NCBI GenBank assembly: GCA_940671915.1
Contig: CALNVZ010003432.1
Coordinates: forward strand, 9,269,342-9,333,341
DNA: 64,000 nucleotides
Direction of reading: 5' to 3'
Source: Paracentrotus lividus
Lineage: Eukaryota; Echinodermata; Echinoidea; Camarodonta; Echinidae
The position numbers and the translations under genes were made by a program. The notes beneath the pieces are model-generated. The model made no database searches. It saw only the letters and a program-made list of their open reading frames with translations, and had not been told where the DNA came from. Of this stretch, positions 44,885 through 55,558 are shown in pieces (position 1 is the stretch's first letter; each line of letters starts with the position of its first letter).

Positions 44885-45768
44885 CAGTGTAGATTGGAAT
44901 TGACCGTATTTAGGTCGTGCAGTATACAATGGAATCAACACGTTCATATCAGCAGTAGATACAGTTTGTTCGTATTTAGATCGAACATAATACGATGGAC
45001 TCAATACGTTCATATCAGCAGTAGATTCAATTTGTTCGTATTTATCACACAGCATACAATGGTTTCAATACGTTCATATCAGCAGTAGATACAATTTGTT
45101 CGTATTTAGATCGAACATAATACGATGGACTCAATACGTTCATATCAGAAGTAGATTCAATTTGTTCGTATTTAGATCGAACATAATACGATGGACTCAA
45201 TACGTTCATAAAAAAATTATCAGCAGTAGATACAATTTGTTCGTATTTAGATCGAACATAATACGATGGACTCAATACGTTCATATCACCAGTAGATTCA
45301 ATTTGTTCCTATTTAGATCAAACATAATACGATGGACTCAATACGTTCATATCAGCAGTAGATTCAATTTGTTCGTATTTAGATCGTACAGTATACGATA
45401 GACCCAAAACATTCTTATCAGCAGTAGATTCAATTTGTTCGTATTCTGATCGTACTGTATACGATGGAATCAATACGTTCAAATCAGAAGTAGATACAAT
45501 TTGTTCGTATTAAGATCGTACAGTATACGATGGACTCAATACGTTCATATGAGCAGTAGATTCAATTTATTCGTATTTAGATCGAACATAATACGGTGGA
45601 CTCAATACGTTCAAATCAGCAGTAAATTCAATTTTTTCGTATTCAGATCGTACAGTATACGATGAACCCAATACATTTATATCACCAGCAGATACATTTT
45701 GTTCGTATTAAGATCGTACACTGTATGACGGACTCAAAACGTTCATATCAGCAGTACATTTCAATTTA
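44885..45768. repeat. 66-bp tandem array, about 13 copies
   Basis: Units start with words such as CAATACGTTCATATCAGCAG, then AATTTGTTCGTATTTAGATC and GAACATAATACGATGGACTC. The period is 66 bp for nearly all copies, with one 8-9 bp insertion near 45211. As 66 is 22 codons, frames stay open across several copies on both strands: 79 and 103 codons on minus, 101 on plus. Both strands being open and later copies having stops argue for a noncoding satellite rather than a repeat protein. Confidence 0.95.
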
Positions 45769-46466
45769 TTCTTTTTTTGATAATTTTATTACTCCAATAA
45801 TATATTTTGAATATATATGAGAGAAAATAGTTGATGAACTGCTGACATAAAAATGAGATAAAAAAAGAGGTGTGGGGACGGAAATAAAAACATGATGAAT
45901 ATTGAACATAAACGAAAAACATAATAGATTAGAAAAAGCTTTTAAAAATGTGCAGTCAAGATGCACTATCGAGCCCTTAAAAATGCCTTAAGTCAGCACA
46001 AGATAGCGTTTTAGCAATCTCCACCTGCGGAAAAAAAGTTCCAGTAGAGGTGCAGAAAATTTCCAAAGCTAAAGCTTCATGCGATATTTATTTCACCGGC
46101 TGGAACACATGACTAAGTCATTTCGCTCAACACCTTAAGAATAGAAAGTTTTTACACCTACTTGAAACGGCTACGTAGTATCGAATCGGCGTGACGTATT
46201 ATCTAACACGAGCGAGTGAATAATAAGTCTCATAGACAGTGAAACACATTGCCCTGGAGAGTGTAGAAAGCGGAACATAAGAACATTAAAGATATTTAAA
46301 AATACCGATAAAGCTTTTTTGAGATTTAGCCCAACGTGAATGGGGAGTAAAAATGAGCACAAACACAATTTCGAAACCAAATTATGAATGAAGACAATTT
46401 GAAGGTCCCGGGTGTAAATGGTACATCACGCGTTAGATAAAATGGAAAGAGATTTAATTATGCAAC
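45769..46466. other. Unassigned AT-rich sequence
   Basis: No recognised elements or coding signal. Confidence 0.4.
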
Positions 46467-46570
46467 ACTCTAAAAACAGAGGGTCAAAACAATGCCAGTT
46501 TGGGTTGAATGGATCGATACGCAATTCCGAGTCAATTTATGGCGATAAATGACCCTTTGTTTTGGAGAGT
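46467..46570. mobile_element. Short inverted-repeat element, 104 bp
   Basis: Left ACTCTAAAAACAGAGGGTCA and right inverse ACTCTCCAAAACAAAGGGTC. No target duplication seen. The ends are like those of 23525-23697 in style (CTnTAAAAAC) but not the same. Confidence 0.6.
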
Positions 46571-47037
46571 AGGTATACGTATACATGAATGCATGGGGAA
46601 GTAGTAAGCCTATCCCGACACAAAATGTTGTGAACAAGAAAATCACAATAAATTTGCGAGTCCTGAAGTCATGGTTTAGCTTTCGTCATTCACAGTTCCT
46701 CAGGCACCTCCCCAATCAATGTACAAACCGATTCCACAATTACCCCTGAAATTGCCATTTGCGGTTATTAAATATTGTAGCATGACTCTGAGGTGTAACC
46801 GGGATATCAGTTAGCAATGTGCAAGATGCAAATGCTTAACCCTGTGGGACTGTAGAGGTGAACAATATTTATGTAGCGGTGACGTGACGAATTGTGCAAT
46901 AAGAAAACAGGATGCCGCTAGGCCTCTGAAACATGCCTGCTCGTCAATCGCTTCACATCAGTCACAGAGTACGAAACCTCTCTCATTCTGCATTTTTTAT
47001 TCCCTGTCTAGATGGGGCAACCGAAAGAGCGAGAGAA

Positions 47038-47110
47038 GAGAGTGAGAAAGAGAGGAGAGGGAGAGAGAGAGAGAGAGAGGGGGGGGGGGGGAGACAGGGG
47101 AAAGATAGGG
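47038..47110. repeat. (GA)n-(G)n composite tract
   Basis: GA repeats, then 12 or more G, then GA-rich DNA. The Arg-Glu-Gly frames on plus at 46933-47220 are compositional. Confidence 0.92.
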
Positions 47111-47406
47111 GAGAGGGGAGAAGAGCGGGCCATTATAGTCCGCAGGGTTATTGTTTCGCGCACATTGCTAACTACTCGTATCTGGACACCTACCCACTAG
47201 GCAATCATCCTCGGCATTGAGGAAAGTTATTAAGTTACATGGGGTAGTTGTCCTCAAACAATAACTCATACTTTTGTATTTAGCTCTCCATAGTATTGAA
47301 AAAGGTTAATATATCAATTATACGATAAATATTACATATATTTGAATTTTTCCAATAAACTTAATAGACTCCTTTAATACAAAACACAAACATCAACATA
47401 TCAGAC

Positions 47407-47510
47407 AAACGGACCGGGGAGCGTTTTTTTAAGTGGAGAGATAAAGAGGCTAAAAATAACAAGTAGATGGTTATTTTTTTTTTTAGTTTTTGGACTCGCC
47501 GCGGCCCCTG
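47407..47510. mobile_element. Short element related to 26275-26420
   Basis: GGACCGGGGAGCGTTTTTTT, AAGTGGAGAG and GGCTAAAAA on the left, CGCCGCGGCCCCTG on the right, in the same order as the 26-kb copy. The left end has lost its CAGGG start. Confidence 0.5.
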
Positions 47511-48071
47511 AGACAGCTATCAAAACCATTATGCATCTATTAGAGGCTTATACTTCTTTTATGTCAGTGTTTTAATAATAAAATCACGTTAAAATGTATT
47601 TGGATCCATTTACAAAAACTCAAGAGAGATGCAAATTTAATCTTTTTACTTCCAGTCCATATGTGACAGCTGCAATACAAAAAAAGGTAAAATGCATAGG
47701 TCACCTTTAAAAGTATGAGCTTTTTGAGTTAACCGTTTTCGGAGTATCCGTTGATAACCTAAAAATATGAACATGATTAACCCTCTGAAATCGGGTTACC
47801 TTTTCAGTGATGTCACTACAGTTCCAGTCTTACATCTCAGAACATTTTCATTAAATAAACCCGGTGTTCACCACTGGAATTATAGGCCAAGGCCACTGGA
47901 TATGTGAAGATGCTTTTGCCATCCCGCACACGCAAATCAGTCATCTTCATGATACAAGCCGGTGATCTCGGGGCTTGGCAATTTTCTTTAAAAAGTGTCT
48001 TTTATTTGAGATGCTCGCCTTGGAATTTGTATGCCGATTTTTCCTTGAGATGATTCTTTACTTTGTGATTA
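47511..48071. other. Unassigned sequence
   Basis: Nothing recognised between the two elements. Confidence 0.4.
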
Positions 48072-48549
48072 CAGGGGAGTTCACCCTGGAATTTTATTGG
48101 TTTTAAAAAATGCAGAAAAATAATAGAAAATTATTAGTGAAAGTTTGAAGAAAATCGACCAAAAGTAGTGAAGTTATGAATATTTAAAGTTTTGTTTCTG
48201 TGACGTCAAGTGTGAGCAGCTCTCCCATATGTTGTGTATGTAAATTCCATAAATTTGTCCTTTTTCATAGTTCTTGACAAAGGAATGGGTCAATTTGATA
48301 GAGGCATGTATATGAGCATATTATGTTTGATGATATATCGATAGATTTTCTTCTTAAAAAAATGACACTTTACGGAATTTACACTACATAACACATAGGA
48401 GAAGTGCTCGCACGTTACGTCACAGAATCAAAACTTTGAATATTCGAAACTTCATTATTTTTTGGTCGATTTTCTCCAAACCTTTACTCATATCTTTGTT
48501 TTCCCTGCATTTTTAAAAACCAATTTAAACCCAGGGTGAACTTCCCCTT
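48072..48549. mobile_element. MITE with TA flanks, 478 bp
   Basis: Left CAGGGGAGTTCACCCTGG and right inverse AAGGGGAAGTTCACCCTGG, then TTTTAAAAAATGCAG-like words in both arms, and further in GTCGATTTTCTTCAAAC and TTTGTGACGTCA-like words that also pair. TA at 48070-48071 and 48550-48551. No transposase. Confidence 0.85.
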
Positions 48550-48794
48550 TAATATGATATTTTTAACTAGATAATGCATTCGATCATATAATTTGTCACA
48601 TAACATGTCAAATCAAAAGGATATAACTGACGTATTGTAAAGGGGGGTGGGGGGGGGTGGGCGTATGCGGAATGCATGGGTCGTACTTAATGCAAGTGAG
48701 CATAGCGGCCGAATGGAAAGGTGGATGGGGGATGGTTTTTACCACATCCTTTTTATTTAATAACTTTTAGTTCCACTCTTGTCTTATTAATAAT

Positions 48795-50302
48795 CAGGCG
48801 CGGATCCAAAAAAGAAATATTAGTGACGAAAAGTAAAAATAAGGAAAATATTTAAAACTGAAGTTTCAAAATTTCACAAAGAAAAGAGGCCTCGTGGACC
48901 CTCGGCCTCCTGGGAAAATAGTCGGCCTCATGGGTATACTAGAAATTGCCCCTTTATTTATTCAAAATATTTTTTGAAACCCAAAATTTTCGGCTCGCGC
49001 TTTGCGCTCGCTGATACCAAATCATAATGCACAAATATTAACTCCTGACCAATTTTTACCTTAAAAAATATTCAGCTCGCGCTTTGCGCTCGCGGATACT
49101 AAATAGGGTCTGTAATACACAATTATCTACCATTTTCTAGTACTAGAAATTGCCCCTTTATTTATTCCATATAACTTTTAAAACCTCAAAATTTTCGACT
49201 CGCGCTTTGCGCTCGCAGATTCCAATTCAGAAATATACTCTTCTGAACTGGAATGCACAACTATCTACAATTTTTTATACTAGAAAGTGCGCCTTTATTT
49301 ATTCTATATATCTTTAAAAACCCCAAATTTTAGGCTCGCGCTTCGCGCTCGCGGATACTAAACCACTATGCACAATTTTTGGCTCAAAATTTTCGGCTCG
49401 CAGATACCAATTCAATAGGGTATATAATGCACAATTAGCTCAAACTTTTCAGCTCGCGCTTCGCGCTCGCGGATATTAAATAGGGTCTATGATACACAAT
49501 TATCTACAACATTTTTAATGCTAGAAATACCCCTTTTTGCTCCCATTTTTAGCTCAAAAATTTTCGGCTCGCGCTTCGCGCTCGGAGATACTAAATAGGG
49601 TCTATGATACACAATTATCTTAAAATTTTTAATGCTAGAAATGCTCCTTTATTTATTCCATATATCTTTTAAAACCCCAAATTTTCGGCTCGCGCTTCGC
49701 GCTCGCGGATACTTAACCATAATGCACACATAACTCCCATTTTTAGCTCAAAAAATTTTCGGCTCGCGCTTCGCGCTCGCGGATATTAAATAGGGTCTAT
49801 GATACACAATTATCTACAACATTTTTAATGCTAGAAATGCCCCTTTATTTAATCCATATATCTTTTTAAAACCCCAAATTTTCGGCTCGCGCTTCGCGCT
49901 CGCTGATACTAAATCATAATGCACAAATAACACCAATTTTGAACTCAAAATTTTCGGCTCGCGCTTCGCGCTCGCAGAAACCAATTCAGTGGGTATATAA
50001 TGCACAGTTATCTCAAATAATAACTAAAAATTTTCGGCTCGCGCTTCGCGCTCGTTTTTTTTCCATTAATGAAACACATTCTAAAAGTCATCAATTATGT
50101 TTTTTTTGGTTGCTAGTATATATATTATTAATTTGTTTTCGTAGGAGTAAAAATGAAATTGTTTAAATTCCTCGTTTTAGGTCAGTATAGGCCTATATGT
50201 CGAGGAATGTTTTAAATTCGCGCTCGTTTGCTCGCTCCGCTCGCAAGATTTTTTTTTTCAAAGTTGGGCCCCCCCCTCTGGAAAATCCTTGATCCGCGCC
50301 TG
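48795..50302. mobile_element. 1.5-kb element with CAGGCGCGGATC ends
   Basis: Ends CAGGCGCGGATCCAA (48795) and inverse CAGGCGCGGATCAAGG (ending 50302) form terminal inverted repeats of about 12-15 bp. The interior is almost wholly an array of GCTCGCGCTTCGCGCTCGC units. The flanks are TTAATAAT and ATAATAAT, which may be an 8-bp target duplication within the (ATT)n tail of the adjacent LINE. No coding capacity. The ends resemble those of the 129-133 bp CGGATCC elements elsewhere in the window. Confidence 0.72.
48990..50070. repeat. Array of GCTCGCGC-containing units
   Basis: About twelve copies of TTTTCGGCTCGCGCTTCGC (two to three early ones with TTTGCG), spaced about 75 or about 120 bp. Conserved words between them include CTAGAAATGCCCCTTTATTT, GGGTCTATGATACACAATTA and ACCAATTCAG. 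The alternation of two spacings suggests a higher-order unit. Minus frames through it read SASAKREPKI repeatedly, a ghost peptide, not a gene. Confidence 0.9.
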
Positions 50303-50331
50303 ATAATAATAATAATGATAACATATCCTTA
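50303..50331 (-). mobile_element. (ATT)n tail of the LINE, split off by the MITE
   Basis: On minus: AAGGATATGTTATCATTATT and more ATT. It continues the LINE tail from 50796 and is itself abutted by the 1.5-kb element. Confidence 0.75.
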
Positions 50332-50333
50332 TA

Positions 50334-50793
50334 CAGTCTGTGTCAAAAAAAAAAAAAAAAAGGTACAGTCGGGAAAAAAATATTTAGGTATGAAATCTTC
50401 TCAAATGATGTGTGAATGTGGTACCAACTTAAAGCCAAAAGATTCTTCTTGCTGATGCACTTTGTTTTTGTATAATTTGCTTTTGTAAAACAAATATTAT
50501 GCTAAATTTTGTGCGGCGATGAGCTAATCGAAATTACACACATCTACTCTTTCGGTGCGCTGAATTCATGGCTAATATGTGCGAAACCCACATAAAAGCA
50601 AGCGCAAAGTACATTTTTTCTTGATTATAAAAAAATCTTCATATCTCAAGATCTACAGCAACAAATGGGATGAAAACAATAATATTGCATAAGAAAGCCT
50701 GAATTTCCTTCTTTATGAAAATATCAAACACTTGTAGAATGTGATTAATTTTCAAATGTTTTCCACTTGTACCATTTTATTTGACACAGACTG
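50334..50793. mobile_element. Mariner-like MITE with TA flanks, 460 bp
   Basis: Ends CAGTCTGTGTCAAA and perfect inverse, then GGTAC in both arms after an A-rich spacer. TA lies at 50332-50333 and 50794-50795. It lies inside the 3' tail of the LINE: joining its flanks and dropping one TA gives AAAGTGCTATAAGG, the uninterrupted tail. No transposase. Confidence 0.88.
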
Positions 50794-50795
50794 TA

Positions 50796-51660
50796 TAGCA
50801 CTTTTCCAAATATATTTGCTCAAGGCGCTTCACATAAAAAAAAAACACAAAACACAACAGTAAGAAAGGTGACTTGCTCTCCAAGTAAGTATAAACAGAT
50901 CAGAGAGAGACAAATGTGTTTTCAATTTGTTCTTAAATGTTTGAACCTTTTGTACAAGAACGAATTTCAAGAGGAAGATCATTCCAAATTTTGGGATCGG
51001 CAAAACTAATGGTTTGTTCACATTTTTTGGGGAATTGAACCTTGGAATTTTCATCAGAAGGGAGTCTGTTCGAGATCGTAAAGAGTACTGTTATTTGACT
51101 GTGTGAGGAACGAAAACGTGTTTGAAATGTATTGAGGAGACAAATTATGAATAGACTTAAATAAAATCAATGCTACTTTAAACACAATTATCTTTGATGA
51201 CAGGCAACCAGTGCAAATCTCTTAGTAGAGGTGTGGCATGATCAAATTTCTTTGCTTTTAGTATGATGCGGGCGGCACGGTTTTGGATGCGCTGAAGCCT
51301 TTCAATATTAGAGACGTTGATATCAACCAACAAAGAATTTGCATAATCTAATCGGCTCAACACCAAAGATCGCACTGCATGGTTACATACCTCATATGTT
51401 AACATCCCTCTGACTCTGGAAATGTTATACAAATGAAAATTTAATGTACGACACATTTAAGTAACATAGGCTGACATGCTAAGATAAGAATCAAAAACTA
51501 TACCTACAGTTTTCACTGATTCAGATGGTACCACAAGGGCATCACCAATATGCAACTGAAAATTATCAGGTAGGTCTCAATTTAGGGGAGATTACCAACA
51601 GTGCTTCTGTTTTTTGTTGTTCATATAAAAGCAATTTTCTTCTCTGTTTTGTCATTAAAA
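50796..51660 (-). mobile_element. LINE 3' portion (CR1/L2-like RT C-terminus)
   Basis: Read on minus: KTEALLVISPK- and VKTVGIVFDSYLS-like words in changing frames, then an open frame 51456-51178 with RSLVLSRLDYANSLL, LQRIQNRAARIILK and LLRDLHWLPV. Next is a frame at 51054-50830 with FKNKLKTHLS, then the 3' end GAAGCGCCTTGAGCAAATAT and TTGGAAAAGTGCTATA. Beyond the inserted MITE the tail resumes at 50331 with GGATATGTTATCATTATTAT. Frame breaks show it is dead, and the 5' half of the reverse transcriptase is missing. Confidence 0.87.
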
Positions 51661-52134
51661 TTTCGACCAATTAATGCAATGAAAGTTTAATACAACAATC
51701 ATATATTTAAGATTCGTTAAATAAGAATTCCAAACGTCAAACCACTAAAACATTGTTTGCTGGTACAGGCAATTATCTCTTAGATCAGCATACGATGGAA
51801 TTCGTGTGCGTTCATTACATTTCAAGATTACAGAAAAGTGACATTTATCCACAGCTTATAAGCTGTGTGATGCATCCCCTTTAAACAAAAATCAAAATCG
51901 TTCGCGTCAAGATCGGCAGCGCGTGCTGGCAGCTTCGCCTCTCTCGATAATAGATTCTAGGCCCACAGGTAAAAGGAAATGCATTTAAGCCGTCTGAAAT
52001 CTAACATTTATTTTCATTTTTATCCTCTGTTTGATGCTGCTGTATCGCCTAGCGTATGACCTTTTTGATAGGACTTTATGATAAGCCTCTTGTCAAATGC
52101 CTCCAATCTCTTTCTCTTTGCGAGATAGCTGGAT
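51661..52134. other. Unassigned sequence
   Basis: No recognised features. A GC-raised word (GATCGGCAGCGCGTGCTGGC) occurs near 51912. Confidence 0.4.
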
Positions 52135-52288
52135 GGTGTTTCACCCAGTCGTTCGTAAAGTTACGATTGACTTTATGAACGATTGGTTTTAGATTATACA
52201 AATCACATTCTCAATCATTTAAATGAACTGGTCACCAGTCGTTCTTAAAGTTGTTCCTAACTTACGAACGATTTGGTGAAATACTACC
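52135..52288. mobile_element. MITE with GGTGTTTCACC ends, copy 1
   Basis: Left GGTGTTTCACCCAGTCGTTC and right inverse GGTAGTATTTCACCAAATCG. GTAAAGTTACGA and its inverse recur inside both arms, and ACTGGTCACCAGTCGTTC marks the right half. 154 bp. Confidence 0.8.
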
Positions 52289-52294
52289 GAGGGG

Positions 52295-52460
52295 GGTGTT
52301 TCACCAGCTCGTTCGCAAAGTTACGAATAACTTTACAAACGAATGGAACATGTTCTTAGGTACTATACTAATCGCACTCTCAATCGTTTAGCAGAAGAAC
52401 TGGTCACCAGTCGTTTGTAAACTTGTTCTTAACTTACGAACGATCTGGTGAAACACTACC
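52295..52460. mobile_element. MITE with GGTGTTTCACC ends, copy 2
   Basis: Left GGTGTTTCACCAGCTCGTTC and right inverse GGTAGTGTTTCACCAGATCG. Same orientation and about 80 percent similar to copy 1 by eye, separated from it by six bases. 166 bp. Confidence 0.8.
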
Positions 52461-54688
52461 CTGGTCTGAAAAGGGGAATGGAGCGCACTTTTTAAAGACG
52501 GGGTGAGATGAAATTTCAATTCAGACGTCATAAAGAGGACGAAAAATCAGTAGGATTTGGTGACCGATTTTTTTTTTCTTCTTGACATTCTATTTGTTTT
52601 CAGATTTTGTTTACACGACTTGAAGTTGACGTCGCTGACATATAAAACATTTTTATTTCTGAAATAGTGGAATATTGAACAACCCCCCCCCCCGAAAAAC
52701 AAAGATAAGAAAAATGTGTTATTTTGGTATGTAACAATGTAGGAATATCATTGAATTTTTGTGGGAGGATAAAGTGCAACTGTCATGTTCATCTATAAAG
52801 ATTTTATATAATGTTGATGGGACGTGAATGTTAAATTTCATCACTTTAATAAATCGTGTACGATGTATTAAGTCGTGTCAGTCGCTTACAGATTATTCTA
52901 CAACGGGGATGTTAAAATTTTCAGGATCATAATAGAAGATGATAATTTTGATTATTTTCACTTGATATACTTCAAATAAAATTTTCCCTAATATCTCTTA
53001 AAGTCTCAGCAAAATTTACCTATAATATTCCTTTCATTTCAGTTTGACCCCCCCCCCCCTCAACCGCTCCACTCCCGTTACACATCCAAATGTCACCCTT
53101 CATACGTAGCTCACGGCTTCGTGGATTGATTCGTCACTCTGGCTGATGCCGAGCTCGCTCTCTCTCTTCTCGAGATGGAAAAAGAAGATGTTCCATATCC
53201 ATGTACCGACGACGAATTCCCTGCCAGAGTACTTTTGCCCGCATTTACGATTTGGTCGGAATGTATGCAACTGTCATCAGTGATTAGGGCATGTGATGAC
53301 GACATGAGGACATATATATTCGTCTCTTGAAAGCAATAAGGTCGTTAAAGCTGTGTTGGGGTGTATGAGCTAGGACCCTTCTGGTTCTCTCAGGAGATGA
53401 TGCTTACCGTGTGCGTCTATCAAGAGAGCAACACAAAAGGCAGTGATATTTCTTATAGGATTAAGGATTGGAGGGGGAGGGGTAAAGGATTTTGACTTGG
53501 ATTCTATGGGGGACGATATTCTTGATAAGGACCCCTTTAAAATAATTAACATTTCATCTACTTCATAGGACATCTGCAACACGATTACATAATTATATCA
53601 TTTTGCCCCTTCAAACCCGACTGCCAAATAACCAATCAGAGAAGAATGACTTCATGTCATATCTGAAAGAGTGATGAACCTGATGATAATTCAGTCTTTG
53701 AAGGGTGTAAACAATGATCCAGTAGAACATTATTTTACTGAAAAGATATTTCTTCAAGACAATTCCACTGACGCATTCTTCTCTTCGGCCTTACCTATAC
53801 CGTCATACTAGACGGAAGATCCCTCGTTTCCAATAGCCTTCACGTCTTGTTACGTCACTTGGTTGAAATTAGTTTCTTAATCCACCCCCAGTCTGCTCAT
53901 GATATCAAGATAAGGAGTGATGACAAATGACAAATATATAACTTGACCTACAGACACTGATCAAATGATGATTCTGTACTTATATATGTGCGTGGCTGGA
54001 AGGGATGAAGGAGAAAGAGAAAGGAAAAACACATGTTACTTGCAACAAACTTATAATGGAGAAAGCAGTGTCGTTTTCTCAATTCATAAAACTTAATTTT
54101 CTCGCATGCAGTGTGATGTAAAAAAAAGAAAAAAAGAAGTAAAATAAGCACTGTTTTCTTCATTTAAAGGTAAAGATGAAAATGAAACATAAAATCGTGT
54201 TATTTTTTTTTATTTGTTTACGTTAGGGATTATGATATTGCAACTTTTAATTCTGAATAGACAGAAATATCTTGAAAAAATATCTTAATGATTTTATAAT
54301 AAAAACCACTTGTATATAGTGCAGTTCAATTGTTAAATCATTTTCTTTTAAAAAAGCGAATATTTCACAAACAATACCTAAATGTACATAATTATGCAAA
54401 AAAGTCTTTACAAGCAACGATCCCTTCATTACAAAGCATCAAGAGTCAAGCACCAAATCAGCTTCCATAATTTGATATAACATGTGCATAATTTCGTTTT
54501 TTTTTATTAATCGATTTTTTTTAATCGGGTTTCAGAAAAAAGAGGAAAAGAGATAGGATAAATATTTAAATAGAGAAAATACAAGAAAAAACCCACAATC
54601 GAAAAACCAAAAACAAAACAAATGAAGACACAAAGAAGAAGAAAGATGTTAGTTGAGATGCGAAAATGAGAAAATTAGACTACAGCGA
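52461..54688. other. Mostly AT-rich, unassigned
   Basis: C-runs at 52682-52692 and 53047-53058. At 53130-53330 the plus strand is open for 66 codons with balanced codon-like composition (MEKEDVPYPCTDDEFPARVL and on), and the minus strand is also open; no family recognised, no flanking splice pair seen. Confidence 0.4.
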
Positions 54689-54862
54689 CTGATCAGTAGC
54701 GGAGACTCATGAGACAAAATAAAAAAAAATCGACCCGACGTTTTCAGCAGTCTCGTTTGTTTGAATTTTCCGCTACTCTCTGAAGACGCATGAAATGTCG
54801 CAGCGATGTCTCCGCGACTCAAAAGACTCTATTTTCGAACTAGTCTCATGGTCACTGAGATA
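54689..54862. mobile_element. Inverted-repeat element of the GAGACTCA type
   Basis: Left CTGATCAGTAGCGGAGACTC then ATGAGAC; right inverse CTCAGTGACCATGAGACT. The interior has TGTCGCAGCGATGTCTCCGC. Words and ends resemble the core at 18600-18972. Ends are imprecise and no target duplication is clear. Confidence 0.4.
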
Positions 54863-54904
54863 GGGATAGGCATAAAAATAATGATAACGGACAAGAAAAG
54901 ACAG

Positions 54905-54909
54905 ACATG

Positions 54910-54946
<37 letters not shown>

Positions 54947-55022
54947 GGAAGAGGAAGATAGATAGAAAGAGGGAGAGAGAGAGAGAGAGAAAGAGAAATT
55001 GAAAGAGAGAGAGAGAGAGACG
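54905..55022. repeat. (GA)n tracts
   Basis: Three GA runs separated by GGAAGATAGATAG-like sequence, ending in (CAGA)n. The Ser-Leu minus frame at 54773-55063 is compositional. Confidence 0.9.
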
Positions 55023-55510
55023 GACAGACAGACAGATAGAGATCCTATACCTTCAACTTGCATGTGTATCTGTACTCGATATGGGCATCGCTTGCCTCTT
55101 TAATGCTTCCATATCGAATTGCTTAAATGACATAATCTAGCTTTCATCAGTAAGAGCTTAATGGCGTTTATGTCTCTATAAGTCCTTCTTCCAAGAAATA
55201 CATATTTTAATGGCATATTGATTGAAGCAATATTCCTCTGTATATCAGTATACAACTGCAGCGAGAGGAGAACATGTTTTAGAACATTTTTAAATTCTTT
55301 TTTTAAGAAGACCAAAAATTATTATAGGTATTAAATATTGAATTGGATATACCTATTACCGTATTCTTCTTACAGTATAAACGGTGAATTTATTCGACCA
55401 TAGAGTCTGCTTTGTAACATCATAGGACGGTATTAATGTTCACTATTTTCTATTACGGAACGAATGAATTCATACTAGATTTGAGTAATGTGATCCAGTA
55501 CAGTTCTTTT
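55023..55510. other. Unassigned AT-rich sequence
   Basis: Nothing recognised. Confidence 0.4.
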
Positions 55511-55558
55511 TTTTTCTTTCTTTTTCCCCCTCTTTTTTTTTTTTTTTTTTTTTTTTTG
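55511..55558. repeat. T-rich run
   Basis: TTTTTCTTTC followed by a run of about 25 T. As an A-tail on minus it might belong to a retroposed sequence, but none is recognisable on the minus strand beside it. Confidence 0.85.
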
